Shown in pieces: positions 10,817 to 23,800 of a stretch of 64,000 bases of DNA; position 1 is the stretch's first letter; each line of letters opens with the position of its first letter. Source of the DNA: Dipteronia dyeriana. Lineage: Eukaryota > Streptophyta > Magnoliopsida > Sapindales > Sapindaceae. The DNA lies in assembly GCA_032871835.1 (NCBI GenBank), contig CM065296.1, positions 17,438,001 to 17,502,000 on the forward strand, written 5' to 3'. The translations under genes were made by a program, and so were the position numbers. Under the pieces are notes generated by a model. It was not told the origin of the DNA. It searched no databases and saw only the letters and a program-made list of their open reading frames with translations.

Positions 10817-12764
10817 ATGAGCAAAGAGGGAGCATCAAGTATAAGACCACCTAAGACCACCTTTGCTTAAAGGTGATAATTATGCCTCATGGAAAGGCAA
10901 GATGGAGTCTTATATTTGTCAAATAGATGACCGTGCATGGATGGCGGTTGAAGATGGCTACACTCTTCCAAAGATGACCAATGATGATGGAGATGAAGTT
11001 CTCAAGCCTAAGTCTCATTGGAGCACACAAGAATTTAAAGCTTCCAAGTGGAACAACAAGGCTATGCATGCAATCTTGTGTGTTATGGATGACAATCAAT
11101 ACAAGTTGGTTCAAAACACTAGGCATGTAAAGGAGGCTTGGGAGATTCTACAAACGGCTCATGAACGAACCGAAGTGGTCAAGGACTCCAAGCTTCAAGT
11201 CCTTCAAATGCAATTTGAGACAATTCAGATGGAAGAGGACGAGTGCTTTAATGACTTCCAAGTGAAGTTGATGGACATCATAAATCAAAGCCATCAACTA
11301 GGTGACCCATATTCAGATAAAAGGATCAAGAAAAAGATCATGAGATCACTCCCTAAGAGATTTGAGTCCAATGTGACGGCACTGGAAGAAAATAGCAACT
11401 ACAAGACTATGAAGCCGAGTGAAGTGATTGGAAGGCTTTTAGCCTCTGAGTCTAGGTAGACTTCTACACCTACATCTCCAAAGAAGCAAAAGAACATAGC
11501 TTTGAAGACATATAAAGTAAAGATGAAGGAGGATGACTCAGATGAGGAGATGGCTCTTATGGTGAAGAAATTCAAGAGGTTTATGAAACTTCACAAGAAT
11601 GACTCAAAGAAGAAGAGTGAGCCAAGGTAAGAGAAGCCTACAAGAAAAGGAATTCAATGCTATGAATGTAGTGGGTTTATTCATATAGCCACCGAGTGTA
11701 CAAATTCAAAGAAAAAGAAGAAAGGAAAAGTGGTGGCTACCTCATCAAGTGAGAGTGGAAGTGAAGAAGATTCCTCAAGTGATGAAGAAGTTATTCTTAA
11801 CTATACGGCTTTTGGAGCCACCTTTGTGGAAGATGTAGAAAAAGGCAACAAAGCCTTAAGTAGTGACCTTGAAAAAGGAGTAGATGAAAAAGTAGCTAAG
11901 AGAGTGATAAGTGAAGCTATTTATGTTGATGATGCCATCATAGCAACAAGTGACACTAGTGATGGCTCTAGTGATAAGAGTTCTTTATCTCACTCTACAA
12001 ATGGAAATGTAGAGAGTATGAACCTTGAAGGGTTCATTGAGCATTTTCAAAGCTCAAGGTTGAATATGAAGAAAGAGGTTCAAAAGCTAAAGGAAGAGAA
12101 CCTCAAGCTATCAACCGAAGTGACTCACTTAAGTGCAAAAGTGAAGAATGGAAGAAAAGTGGAAGAAAGCTTGAAGAAGGAGCTTAGAGAAGCTAGAGAG
12201 TTGATTGCTATGATGACTTCGAGTACGGAGAAGCTTGACCACATGTTGGGAGTTGGCAAGAAGCCAAGTGACAAGAGAGGTCTAGGGTTTGAAGATGACA
12301 ATGAGACCTTAACTCCTAGCAAGACAATATTTGTCAAGAGCTTGAACTTCAAAGAACCTCTTCCTCCACTTCATCCTAAGAAGAAAATTGAACTATGAAA
12401 GTGTTCTAGAAATGTCCAAGTCAAGATGGCACCAAGAAGTCAAGCTCAAGCTCGACCAATTAGGGCACTTCAAGCAACTATCCCTCAAACCAAAAGCCAT
12501 CAAGCCAAGAAGCATTTCTCGCATGCTCAACAAAGGAAGCAATCTTCTCCAACTCAAAAACAAGGGAAAAGAGAATCAATACCACACCAAAGGAAAGCTC
12601 AAAGACATGGGAAAGCACATTTGTCCTCACAAAGGAATGGTATGACCCCTCATTTTATTCCTTCATGTAATTTTTGTGGTGTTGATGGTCATATTAGACC
12701 AAATTGCTTCAAGTACATTAACATGTGTAGAACTAAGAGCATGATTGAAAGAAAAAAGGGGTAG
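10817..12764 (+). pseudogene. Decayed gag of element B, copy 1 (UBN2-type capsid, zinc knuckles, coiled coil)
   Basis: Copia-type Gag, which would form the virus-like particle that packages element RNA. The likely original start is the ATG at 10,817, but it is out of frame with the main frame, which is open from 10,863. In order: UBN2-type capsid (LKGDNYASWKGKM, KEAWEILQTAHER, IMRSLPKRFESNV, 10,866-11,456); basic linker; CX2CX4HX4C knuckle (CYECSGFIHIATEC, about 11,660-11,702); acidic Ser-rich stretch; coiled coil (about 12,061-12,225); second knuckle (CNFCGVDGHIRPNC, about 12,667-12,708). Stops in the same frame are TAG 11,457, TAA 11,628 and TGA 12,396. All three stops and the start frameshift are also in copy 2. 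No protease, integrase, RT or RNase H follows. The style is close to the SIRE/Maximus lineage (inference). Confidence 0.85.
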
Positions 12765-14145
12765 AGCCAATATGCATATGCCTAGGAAAGCTAGTGTTAA
12801 TGATCCTAGGAGTAATATGATGATCTTGACCACTGGGAATGACAATGTGTCACCTAAGTGGATTAGAAAAGATGAACCACATGCTATTGTGCTAAGGTTT
12901 CACCCATAGGCTCAACTATATCAAATGGACTCGGTACGTCTATAAGGACTCATATCCCCTCTTAACTTGTTTTGATTGACCCCATATAGGGAGCTCAAGC
13001 AAAGAGAGCAAATTGGCATTGCATTGTGCTCATTGATAATACTTATGCTTCTTTATTAATTGTTTGAGTTGATTGGTTGTACATATTTTTTTAATAAGTG
13101 TGCAACTTTGCTTTACATGCAATCCATGTCTTATTTATGACCAAACATGCATTTTTGGAATAGAAGAATTGATTGGGAAGTACTTTTTAAATGACCTAGA
13201 ATTGATCTCCATGACATGTTGATTCTTTATATGACATGCTTTAAAGTAATATGCATGATGAAATTGTTGAATGCTCTAAAATAAATGCAAAAATGTGTGT
13301 GTGAAAGCAATTATAAGACTTCAATCAATAAGGATATTGTATCCATTTCAAGGATTTTACAATCCAAAAGTCTCTCTCTTTTTACTTGTTAAACAAGGCT
13401 ACTATCATACGGGCATTCCACCCCGAAAAATCGAAAAGGGCGCAATAGTCGCTCATGTCTTGTTTTGCCTATAAAGTTTGATATAGTTGTTCTTAAAATG
13501 AATTTATTTTATAGTATATATCTTGCTTACTCCATGACAAAGGGTGAAATTGGTTTGAATTATCTTGGAAACCCTTGTCATTTTACTTTGCCAAATACCA
13601 TGTTTTGATCTTCAATACAACTTGTCTTATATGCAAAGCATTCGTTCACACATTTTTTTTAATAAAACTCCTTGATTCTCTCTTCTTAATTAAGTTGCAT
13701 AAATTTGGTTATATGATTATGCATATGTCTTGTGCCATAAGCTCTCCTTGCTAATGCCTTATTAAGAGGATACTCATTTGTCTATCTCATGACAAAAAGG
13801 GGGAGTAGTGTGGATTTAAGGGGAGTTGAGTTTGACTCATTGAGGGGGAGTTAACCTATTTAGGGGGAGCATTTGCATTTGCATTGTTAATTCATGTTGC
13901 TTGTTTGCAAATCGCTCTTGTTTTTATGTCTTTGATCACCTCACATACACTTGCCTTGGAAAGTGTAGTTATTTTATTTTGTAGGGATATTGATTATACA
14001 AGAGATGGATGGCTTGAAGATCTAGTTTATTAGGCATCTCTTTGTAATGTAGAAAAACTTTGTTGACCCCTATTTTTGTTTAGTTTTTTTTTAGAGGATA
14101 AATTGTGAGTGGTGGTTTTGTCACGAAATAGCCAAAGGGGGAGAT
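12765..14145 (+). other. Non-coding 3' internal region and polypurine tract of element B, copy 1
   Basis: No pol domain is readable in any frame. There are several purine-rich blocks ('caaaaagggggagtagtg' at about 13,795, 'gagggggag' at about 13,842, 'ttagggggagc' at about 13,860) and the terminal polypurine tract AAAGGGGGAGAT at about 14,134-14,145, directly before the 3' LTR. Repeated purine tracts of this kind are typical of SIRE/Maximus-type copia elements. Confidence 0.75.
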
Positions 14146-14733
14146 TGTAAGTTCCTCAGTTTTTGATTGGCTCATTTCGTTGACAACCATATTTTGGGAT
14201 TAATGTGTAAGGGTAGCTTAGGTCATCATTGCTCAAGACCCAACTCAAGCTTCAGAAGGTAAATCACTTGCTTAACCTTTTCTGAAGAGTTTTTAGTGCA
14301 AACACACACTCTCATGCATGTTTTTGATCATCTTGCATGAATGCTTAATTGCCTTAATTGTGTGCCTCATTGCCGTAAATCTTGCTTGGGTGTTTGTTGC
14401 ATTTTGTTTGCCCTTAGAAGAGTTTTTTCCTCTTGACTACGGCCGAGATCGCTCCCTGTGCATTGCCTCCGCCGTAGCATGCACAACGGTGTTCTCCAGA
14501 CATTACGTGCTACTGCTACAACGGCCTGTGCACGTTGCATACACGACGGTCTCCCAAATGGAGTTTCCCAGTGATGCACCGCTGGCTCTACCGCGTTCTG
14601 GACATTTCCTATACCGCGGTCCAGACAGCGGAGATTCCCAGGCGATGCACAGCTGGCAATACCGAGGTCTGGACACTTGCCTAGGCCGTGGCAAGCACAA
14701 CGGTCATGACGGGAATCAGTTGCCTCTTTTCCA
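14146..14733 (+). mobile_element. Truncated 3' LTR of element B, copy 1
   Basis: Begins TGTAAGTTCC after the polypurine tract and follows 32,964-33,551 of copy 2 until 'ccttttccaa'. There the match stops and filler DNA begins. About 1.1 kb of the LTR is missing. Confidence 0.9.
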
Positions 14734-14785
14734 ACGGTCATGACAGGAATCAAGCACAACGGTCATGACGGGAATCAGTTGCCTC
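14692..14785 (+). repeat. Templated filler at the duplication junction
   Basis: A 35-bp block at 14,692-14,726 (starting CAAGCACAACGG, ending TTGCCTC) is repeated exactly at 14,751-14,785. The core AACGGTCATGAC also occurs in between, at 14,733-14,744. Copy 2 has only the first block (33,510-33,544). The extra copies separate the truncated B LTR from element C. Confidence 0.88.
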
Positions 14786-16454
14786 GTCATAGTGGGAATA
14801 TTGTTAGATAACCCGAGAGATACATCGGTCTAGGAGAATCTGTAGAGAATCTTTCGGACGATGATGATTCTTATACGTACAAGGAAGCAATGGAAGATGT
14901 TGATTGTCGCCAGTGGCAAAAGACAATGCAATCCGAAATTGAATCTATGTTCAAAAACAAAGTCTGGTCTCTTGTAGACTTGCCTAAAGGGATAAAACCC
15001 ATCGAGTGCAAGTGGGTATAAAGGAGGAAAAAAGAAATGGATTTAAATGTGGAAACATTTAAAGCTAGATTGATAGCTAATGGTTATACATCGAAGGAAG
15101 GTATCGATTATGAAAAAACCTTCTTTCCTGTGGCCATGCTTAAATCCATTAGGATACTCTTATCCATTGCGGCATCCTAGACTTAGAGATTTGGCAAATG
15201 GACGTCCAACAACTTTCCTTAATGGAAGTCTTGACGAAAGCATCTATATGATGCAACCAGAAGGATTCATTGAAAAGGGCCAAGAGAAGGGTATGCAAGT
15301 TGCAAAGATCCATATATGGATTGAAGCAAGCATCCAGATCCTGGAACATAAGGTTCGATCAAGCCATGAAAAGGTTTGGATATATACAAAACCTTGATAA
15401 ACCTTATGTATACAAAAGGATTAAATGTGACAAGTTGGTTTTCCTGGTTCTTTACGTTGATGATATACTGCTCTTCGGAAACGATATAGGTGTATTGACA
15501 TCAATAAAAAAAAGGTTAGTAAAACAATTTGATATGAGGGACTTAGGAGAAGCAAGTTATATTCTTGGTATCCAAGTCATTAGGGATAGAAAGAATATAA
15601 CGATTGCATTATCCCAAGCTTCATACATAGATAAAATCTTGTCTAGGTTTTCCATACAAGATTCCAAGAAAGATATGTTACCTTTCAGACATGGAATCAA
15701 ACATTCTAAGGAACAAATTCCTAAGAATGAGCATGAAGAGCAATTCATGATTAGGGTTCCATACGCATCGGCAGTTGGAAGTCTTATGTATATAATGCTT
15801 TGCACTAGACTAGATATTTGGTTTGCTCTGGGCATAGTTAGTAGATTTCAATCGAAACCTGGTCTTGATCACCGGACGGCAGTCAAACATATTTTCAAGT
15901 ATCTTAGGAGAACGAGAGATTATATGTTTGTATACTCTGGAGGGGATTTAATTCACGTTGGGTATACATATTCTAATTTTTAGTCAGATTCTGACTCGAG
16001 GAGATTGATGTTAGAATCTGTGTTTACTATTGGAGGAGGGGCAGTCATATGAAGGAGTATCAAGAAATCTTGTATTGCTGATTCCACCATTTAAGCCGAG
16101 TATGTTGCCGCACGTGAGGCTGCTAAAGAGACTGTCAAGCTCCGCCAATTCTTGATTGACTTGAAAGTGGTTTCGGATGCGAATAAGCAAATCACTATCT
16201 ATTGTGACAATAGTGGAGCAGTGGCTAATTCGAGAGAACCAAGAAGTCATAAGAGAGGGAAACACATTGAAAGAAAGTATCACCTTCTAAAGGAAATTAT
16301 GCATAGGGGTGACGTGACGATTACCAAGATCGCGCCAGTAGAAAATCTAACAGATCCCTTTACAAAGGCTCTTCCACAAAAGAGTTTTAAAAGGGCATCT
16401 AGAGAACATGGGGATGGGATATATGACACATTTTCTATAGAGCAAGTGGGAGAT
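14786..16454 (+). pseudogene. Decayed copia pol of element C (RT and RNase H)
   Basis: Homologous to element A from about A position 362 onward but clearly more diverged than the two A copies are from each other. The RT part is open at 15,270-15,983 and includes SIYGLKQASRSWN, YVDDILLFGND (catalytic YVDD intact) and DLGEASYILG. A stop at 15,981-15,983 sits at the same place as in A. RNase H fragments follow, with a stop just before the AEYVAA motif (about 16,093); the rest is open at 16,152-16,460 with CDNSGAVAN and PFTKALPQKSF. The upstream part is missing because the duplication junction cuts in. Not functional. Confidence 0.86.
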
Positions 16455-18229
16455 TGTTAGGATTATGCTCGTTAGCAAGAGTATAATAATGTATTGATAA
16501 TATTTTCATATTAATAAATTAATTTCTAGTTTAACAAATCTTATAGCATTTATAGTTTAATTATTATAATTGTCAAAAGTAAATAATCATAAGGTCAAGA
16601 GACTATGAGAAAAGAAAAATTGTTCATACATCTAGATATGTATGAGCTAGACACAATTCTTTAGTTAGTCTTGAATAATATTCAAAACTTAAGATAAAAG
16701 GTTAGGCGCCTTTATCTTGTCAAAGTTGTAGATTCTTTTGCTAGCATTTGAGTAGGATCAAATGTGTTATGATGAGTCTAAAATCATCAAAGTGTGGTGT
16801 CTTTGGACAAAAGAATCTAGTGCACTGGGTGCATTGAATAGAATCAATATGAAATACTTTATCTAGAACCGTCAATGGATAAAAGTTTTCATTTGAAGAC
16901 AAACAGAGAATCTATCTCAATCTTGAGATAAATGATGGACTTATGGTTGCAAGTGTTATCATTTGAGCTATCAATGAGTACGATTATATAGCATAGTCTA
17001 TCCTCGATAGTTTGGTGGTATTCATTTGTTAATCGATAGAGGACTTCATTTATAAATATGGACATCGTGGCTCCATTTATTGAATGAGATCAGAATACCA
17101 TCATATGGATGTTTTGAGGTATTGGATATTAAATATTAACTTTAAGTTTTCAATAGTGTCTATTGAAATATGGCTTCTGGACAAGTCAAAATATCCAAGT
17201 TCAAAATGTGGTCATATGAGTAAATATGGTAACTTGGAGAGCTATAGGCAGTCTATGAGCTCATGGCGATTACTGGTATTCTTCACAAGGATACACTTTC
17301 TCCAATAAGGTTGTCTAGGGTACGAATGAGTAACATCAACTTATTCTATCTTTATTTAAGAGTTCAATTTTAGTTCTTTAGTGGAATGAACTAAAATTAA
17401 ATAGATCGGATCTAAGTGAATCATTTGTTGATTGTGATTGGGTTGTGTCTATTGGAGTTTAAATCTAGATAGCCCGCCAAGATCCCTAATCCACACGAAC
17501 TTGCATTGATCACTTGATATATTCTATCGGACCAATTTAGGGGTCCATCTAGAATTGTATTGAGGCATGTGGACTTGATTCTTTTTGTAAGAATGGGTCT
17601 AGTTCACATGTGGACTTTTTATAAAGGTCAAATGGATTTTATAAAATAAGAAAATAATATATTGGCCCATATATGTGTGTTGGGCGGCAAGGCTATTTAG
17701 AATGGCTTAATTATATTATATTATTTTATTATTTAATTAATTGGAAATTAATTAATTTGGTGATTAAATAATTATTTAATTAAAAGTCAAAATCTTTTTC
17801 CTAGTAGGTGATGGCCTCCTAAAATTATACTATTGTTGGTAGTATAATTAATGTTAAAGACTATATTTGATAAGTAGACAAATAAAACGAATTATTTATC
17901 TAATCAAATTAGAAAGTCTTTAATATGGTTATAAATACATTATAGAGTTGGATTAGGAGTCTTGGTGTAGGATAGAATTTCTTTTTTAAAAAGATTCTTA
18001 ACAACCAAGTAAATCTACCTAAGGAAATGATTCTTAACTACCAAGTAAATCATTCTTAGGAAACGAATTAAGTCACCTAATTATATTCTTTGAAATTTCC
18101 GCCAACTATGTATATAAGAGAGGAGGATAGAATTCCTTTTAGATAAGTATTCTTAACTACCAAATAAATCCGCCTAAGGAAAGGATTCTTGCCAACCAAG
18201 TAAATCCTTCTTTGGAGAGGACTTATGAT

Positions 18230-18269
<40 letters not shown>

Positions 18270-18877
18270 TTTGGAATTTTGGCCAACTCTAATTAATTGC
18301 AAGAATTAATTTCGGCTTAGCTTGGGTTTTTCTTGAGAGAGAATTCGGCCAAGCAAAAGAGAATTTTGAGGGAGAAAAAATTGCGATCAACTCATAGAGA
18401 TAGTGTGAATTCGGCCAAGAGGAGAAAAAGGGGACCGTTTTTGTTTTCGATAGTGCACTGGTATCCTTTACATCAAAAGGGTTGTGTGTACAACATCGAA
18501 TCAAGGTTCATACGAGTTTCAGTCAAATTGATTGATAATTCACAAGTGGCCGAACGTTTTTTATTTTTCTCTTGGAGGATTATTGTGACTAATAAGGAAC
18601 GAGATTTTGTTTGTTTCCATCCTCAGGTATACAAGATAAAGAAAAGGAGCCCACAATCCTAGGTGATTCACGTTCGTGATTGGATTGGAAGATCTTGCAG
18701 AATCAATTCGGCGCTTGTTCTATCGCCACGAGAAAAATGTACAACACTTTTTATATACATCAATTAATTTAGCGTTAAGGTTCTTGTTATTATAAAGGGA
18801 AAAGTTTTATTTATACCGAAAACCTAATTTCATAAAAAAAAAATTACGCTTCCGCTGCGCATGGTTTTTTCCCTACA
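16455..18877 (+). mobile_element. Complete copia LTR (3' LTR of C and 5' LTR of A copy 2)
   Basis: 2,423 bp, from TGTTAGGATTATGCTCG after AGCAAGTGGGAGAT to ...TTTTTTCCCTACA. To its right, pol coding sequence starts immediately at 18,878 without primer site or gag, so this one LTR ends C and begins the internally deleted A. It contains repeated 'aaccaagtaaatc' motifs (17,998-18,210) and a (TA)n tract. Confidence 0.82.
18232..18267. repeat. (TA)n microsatellite in the C LTR
   Basis: Uninterrupted TA dinucleotides, flanked by 'gatcc' and 'ggtttgg'. The A LTRs lack this tract at the matching place. Confidence 0.9.
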
Positions 18878-20846
18878 ATTTGGATGTTCTGCGCACGTGT
18901 TAAAAGGAAAGACAGAAAAGATAGAGTTCCGTTCAGAAACATGCATATTTGTAGGGTATCCAAATGGAGGAAAACGATATTATTTTTATAGTCATTCAGA
19001 TCTTAAAGTATTTGTTTCGACATTTTTAATTTTCTGGAAGATGACACTATGAATAAATTTGTGCCTAAAAGTAGAATTGTCCTGAGTGAGCTTTCAGGAG
19101 ATACAACTCCACAAGAGGTTTCACAACCTAGCCCAATTTTAAGTTCCGCACCAACATAAGATCAACAATCTACCATACCTTATCGTAGTGGGAGGGTTAG
19201 TAGACAACCCGAGAGATTCATCGGTCTAAGAGAATCTGTAGAGAATCTTCCGGACGACGATGATCCCTATACATACAAGGAAGCAATAAAAGATCTTGAT
19301 TGTCACCATTGGCAAAAGGCAATGCAATCCGAAATTGAATCTATGTTAAAAAACAAAGTTTGGTCTCTTTTAGACTTGCCTAAAGGGATAAAACACATTA
19401 GGTGCAAGTGGGTATACAAGAGGAAAAGATGAATGGATGGAAAGGTGGAAACCTTTAAAGCTAGATTGGTAGCTAAAGGTTATACATAGAAGGAAGGTAT
19501 CGATTATGAAGAAACCTTATCTCATGTGGTCATGCTTAAATCCATTAGGATACTCTTATCTATTGTGGCATCTCTAGACTTAGAGATTTGGCAAATGGAC
19601 GTCAAGACAACTTTCCTTAATGGAAATCTTGACAAAAGCATCTATATGATCAGGATATATTGAAAAAGGCAAAGAGGAAAAGGTATGCAAGTTGCAAAGA
19701 TCTATATATGGATTGAAGCAAGCATCCAGATCCTGGAACATAAGGTTAGATCAAGCCGTGAAAAGTTTTGGATTTATTCAAAACTTTGACGAACCCTGTG
19801 TATACAAAAGGATTAAAGGTGACAAGTTGATTTTCCTAGTTTCTTACGTTGATGATAAACTACTCATTGGAAACGATATAGGTGTATTGACATCAGAAAA
19901 AGAATGGTTAGAAAAACAATTTGATACGAAGGACTTAGGAGAAGCAAGTTATATTCTTGGTATCCAAGTCATAAGAGATAGAAAGAATAGAATGATTGCA
20001 TTATCCCAAGCTTCATACATAGATAAAATCTTGTCTAGGTTTTCCATGCAAGATACCAAGAAAGGTATGTTACCTTTCAGACATGGAATCAATCTTTCTA
20101 AGGATCAAGTTCCTAAGAATGAGCATGAAGAGCAATTCATGAGTAGGGTTCCATATGCATCGGCAGTTGAAAGTCTCATGTATGTAATGCTCTATACTAG
20201 ACCAGATATTTGTTTTGTTGTGGGCATAGTTAGCAGGTTTCAATCGAAGCCTAGTCCTGATCACTGGACGAAAGTCAATCATATTTTCAAGTATCTCAGG
20301 AGAACGAGAGATTATATGCTTGTATACTCTGGAGGGGATTTAATTCCCGCTGGGTATACAGATTCTGATTTTTAGTCAGATTCTGACTCCAGGAGATCAA
20401 CATCAGGATCTGTGTTTACTATTGGAGGATGGACAGTCATATGGAGGAGTATCAAGCAATCTTGTATTGTTGATTCCATCATAGAAGCCGAGCATGTTGC
20501 TGCATACAAAGTTGTTAAAGAGACTGTCTGGCTCCGACAATTCTTTATTGACTTAGAAGTGGATCCTGATGTGAATAAGCAGTTCACTTTCTGTTGTGAC
20601 AATAGTGAAGCAGTGGCTAATTCGAGAGAACCAGAAAGTCATAAAAGAGGGAAGTACATTGAAAGAAAGTATCACCTTCTGAGGAAAAATTGTGCATAGA
20701 GGTGACGTGACGATTGCCAAGGTCGTGTCAACAGAAAATCTAGCAGATCCCTTTACAAAGGCTCTTCTACAAAAGAGTTTTGATGGGCATCTAAAGAACA
20801 TGGGGATGAAAGATATGACACATTTGCTATAGAGCAAGTGGGAGAT
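18878..20846 (+). pseudogene. Decayed copia pol of element A, copy 2
   Basis: Second copy of 56-2,024 at an offset of exactly 18,822. The integrase-end frame (18,861-19,052), the RT frame (19,692-20,375) and the RNase H frame (20,412-20,699) carry the same stops and frameshift. Single-base differences include codons for TRPDI here against TRPYI in copy 1 (about 1,380) and IPAGY against IPVGY (about 1,530). The Asp in TRPDI is the state seen in the related element C (TRLDI), so copy 1 carries the change. Confidence 0.88.
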
Positions 20847-23800
20847 TGTTGGGATTATGCTCGATAATAAGAGTATAATAATGTATTTGACAATCTTTTC
20901 ATATTAATAAAGTGATTTCATGTTTAATAAATCTTATAGCATTTATAGTTTAATTATTATAATGGTCAAAAGTAAATAATCATAAGGTCAAAAGGCTATT
21001 AGAAAAGAAGAATTGTTCATACATCTAGATATATATGAGGTAGACACAACTCTTTAGTTAGTCTTGAATAATATTCATAACTTAAGAAAAAGTTTGGGCG
21101 ACTTTATCTTGTCAAAGTTGTAGATTCTTTTGCTAGCATTTGGGTGTGATCAAATGTGTTATGATGAGTCTAAAATCATCAAAGTGTGGTGTCTTTGGGC
21201 AAAAGAATCTAGTGCACTGAGTGCATTGAATCGGATCACAATGAAATCTTTTATCTAGAATTGTCAATAGATAAAAGTTTTCATTTGAAGACAATCGGAG
21301 AGTCTATCTCAGTCCTGAGATAAATGATGGACTTTTGGTTGCAATTGTTATCATTTGATCTATCAATGAGTACGATTATATAGCATAGACTATCCTCGAT
21401 AGTTTGGTGGTATTCATTTGTTAATCGATAGAGGACTTCATTTATAGATATGGACATCGTGGCTCCATTTATTAAATAAGAGTAGAATATCATCATATGG
21501 ATGTTTTGAGGTATTGGATATTAAATATTAACGTTAAGTTTTCAATAGTGTCTATTAAAACATGGCTTCTGGACAAGTCAAAATATCCAAGTTCAAAATG
21601 TTGTTATATGAGTAAATATGGTAACTTGGAGAGCTATAGGAAGTCTATGAGCTCTTGGTTATTACTGGCATTCTTCACGAGGATACACTTTCTCCATTAA
21701 AATTGTCTAGGGTGTGAATGAGAAATATTAACTTATTATTTCTTTATTTAAGAGTTCAATTTTAGTTCTTTAGTGGAATGAACAAAATTAATAAATTGGA
21801 CCTAAGTGAATCATTTGTTGATTGTGATTAGGTTATGTCTATTGAAGCTTAAATTTAGATAGCCCGCCAAGATCCCTAATCCACACGAACTTATATGGAT
21901 CACTTGATATATTCTACCGGACCAATTTAGGGGTCCATCTAGAATTGTATTAAGGCATTTGGACTTGTTTCTTTTTGTAAGAATTGGTCTATTTCACATG
22001 TGGACTTTTTATTAAGGTCCAATGGATTTAATAAAATAAGAAAAATAATATATATGCCTATATAATGTCATGGGCGGCAAGGCTAATATATAAAAGCCTA
22101 ATATATTATTTTTTATTTTATTATCTAATTAAATGGGAATTAATTAATTTATTGATTAATTAATTATTTAACTAAAAGTCAAAATCTTTTTCCTAATAGG
22201 AGAAGGTCTCCTAATATTATACTATTGTTGGTAGTATAATTGATATTAAAGACTATATTTGATAAGTAGATAAATAAAAGGAATTATTTATCTAGTCAAA
22301 TTAGGAAGTCTTTAATATGGTCACAAATACACTAATGAGTTGGATTAGGAGTCTTGGTATAGGAAATAATTCGTTTTGGAAAAGGATTCTCGGTCTCTAA
22401 GTAAATCCACCTAAGAATAGGATTCTTGCATACCAAGTTAATCCTCTTTAGGAAAGGATTTGATGAAATATTTGTGCGTGGCAATACCAATGAGTTTAAA
22501 ATGAGTGATATTTTCATGAAGAAGATAGTTGATGATTTATCTTCTACATTTCATCTTGCCATGAGTAATGATTATGATGTTATTTGTATTGGTTCACCTA
22601 AGACCAATATGGTCAAAGGTGAGTGCTCTCATACTTGATTGAGTAGCACATATGAGAATATTTCTTTTTGTTCTTGTTTGATAAGAGTTATAAGTTTGAT
22701 GCTTGATTAAGCCATTTGTAATATGCTCGATTTGCTATTCAAACTTGGTGTCTCTAGTCAATACATGAACTTAATATTCTCATACTTTTAATATGATGGT
22801 CAAAATTTATAGGTTGACTTTAGAGAAGTTCAATTTTGAAATCTATTTGGTGTACTTTGTTAAGACTTTTGGAGAAAGTCATTTTATATGTTTGTTTGAG
22901 TTGAGATATTCAGTCTTTATTCTCTTGGGAAGACACACCAACAACCTGTTGTCATGAGGACAAACAAGTCAAGAGAGCTCATAAAAAGGGTGAAGACTTT
23001 ACGTTGATGAAAAAGCTTGCTAAGGTATATCTATACTCTAAAGATTGCTTTCTTGATTCATCTTTTCAACTCTATGTGTGCATGACATCATGTAACATGT
23101 CATATTAGAGAACTAGTATAGCTTTCATATGGTTCTTGATGACATTTGCTGTCTAAAGATCATTTAGTGATTTGTTAACAATGATCTTATATATGATGTG
23201 TGAAATGCTTGTTTGATTGATGAGTGGCATACTTTTAAAAAATATGAGCTTCATATTCAATGAAAGCTACTCTATTGAGAAGTAAAGATCTTAAGTAAGT
23301 CTCTTTGTATTGCTTTTAGATCATGTGCTTTTAAGCCTTAAAAAAAATTGGTTTTCAAAAGTGCACACTTTGCTTCTCTTATATGTTTAGTTTGAGTAAG
23401 TTGAGTTTGAAGATATGTGAGTTATGGATGCTCCTTGAAGTCTTTTGACTCGTACATTTAAGATGATGTATGGTTAGTATCCATTTTGCTTCGGCAACTA
23501 CATAAGAACTCAACGAGCACCTTCATGAAAAGAGCTACACACTTTGGTTGTGAAGCCACCCTATGTAGGAAAGGGCTACACCATTGTGATGAGTGAAAGC
23601 CGTCATGAATTGTATATTTTTACGTTTAAAAAAAATCAAAGAAGTGTTGAAAATAATTATTAAAAAAAATGTTTGATTCAAAGCCTAAAAAGAAATGGAG
23701 GAAGGCTTAAATGACTATAGTTGAAAATTGTGATTGCTCAAGTTGAAAAACAGAAATAGGAATACGAGCCACATGCACACACACGCTCATATGTTGAAAT

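Noticed and set aside
18333..18662. 109-codon frame at the end of the C LTR
   Set aside because: Within a defined LTR; the matching frame in the A LTRs is broken.
1..18877. LTR-LTR unequal crossing-over as the cause of the duplication
   Set aside because: The unit break lies at B/C with filler at 14,734-14,785, not at an LTR-LTR homologous junction; the LTR at 16,455-18,877 is inside the unit.
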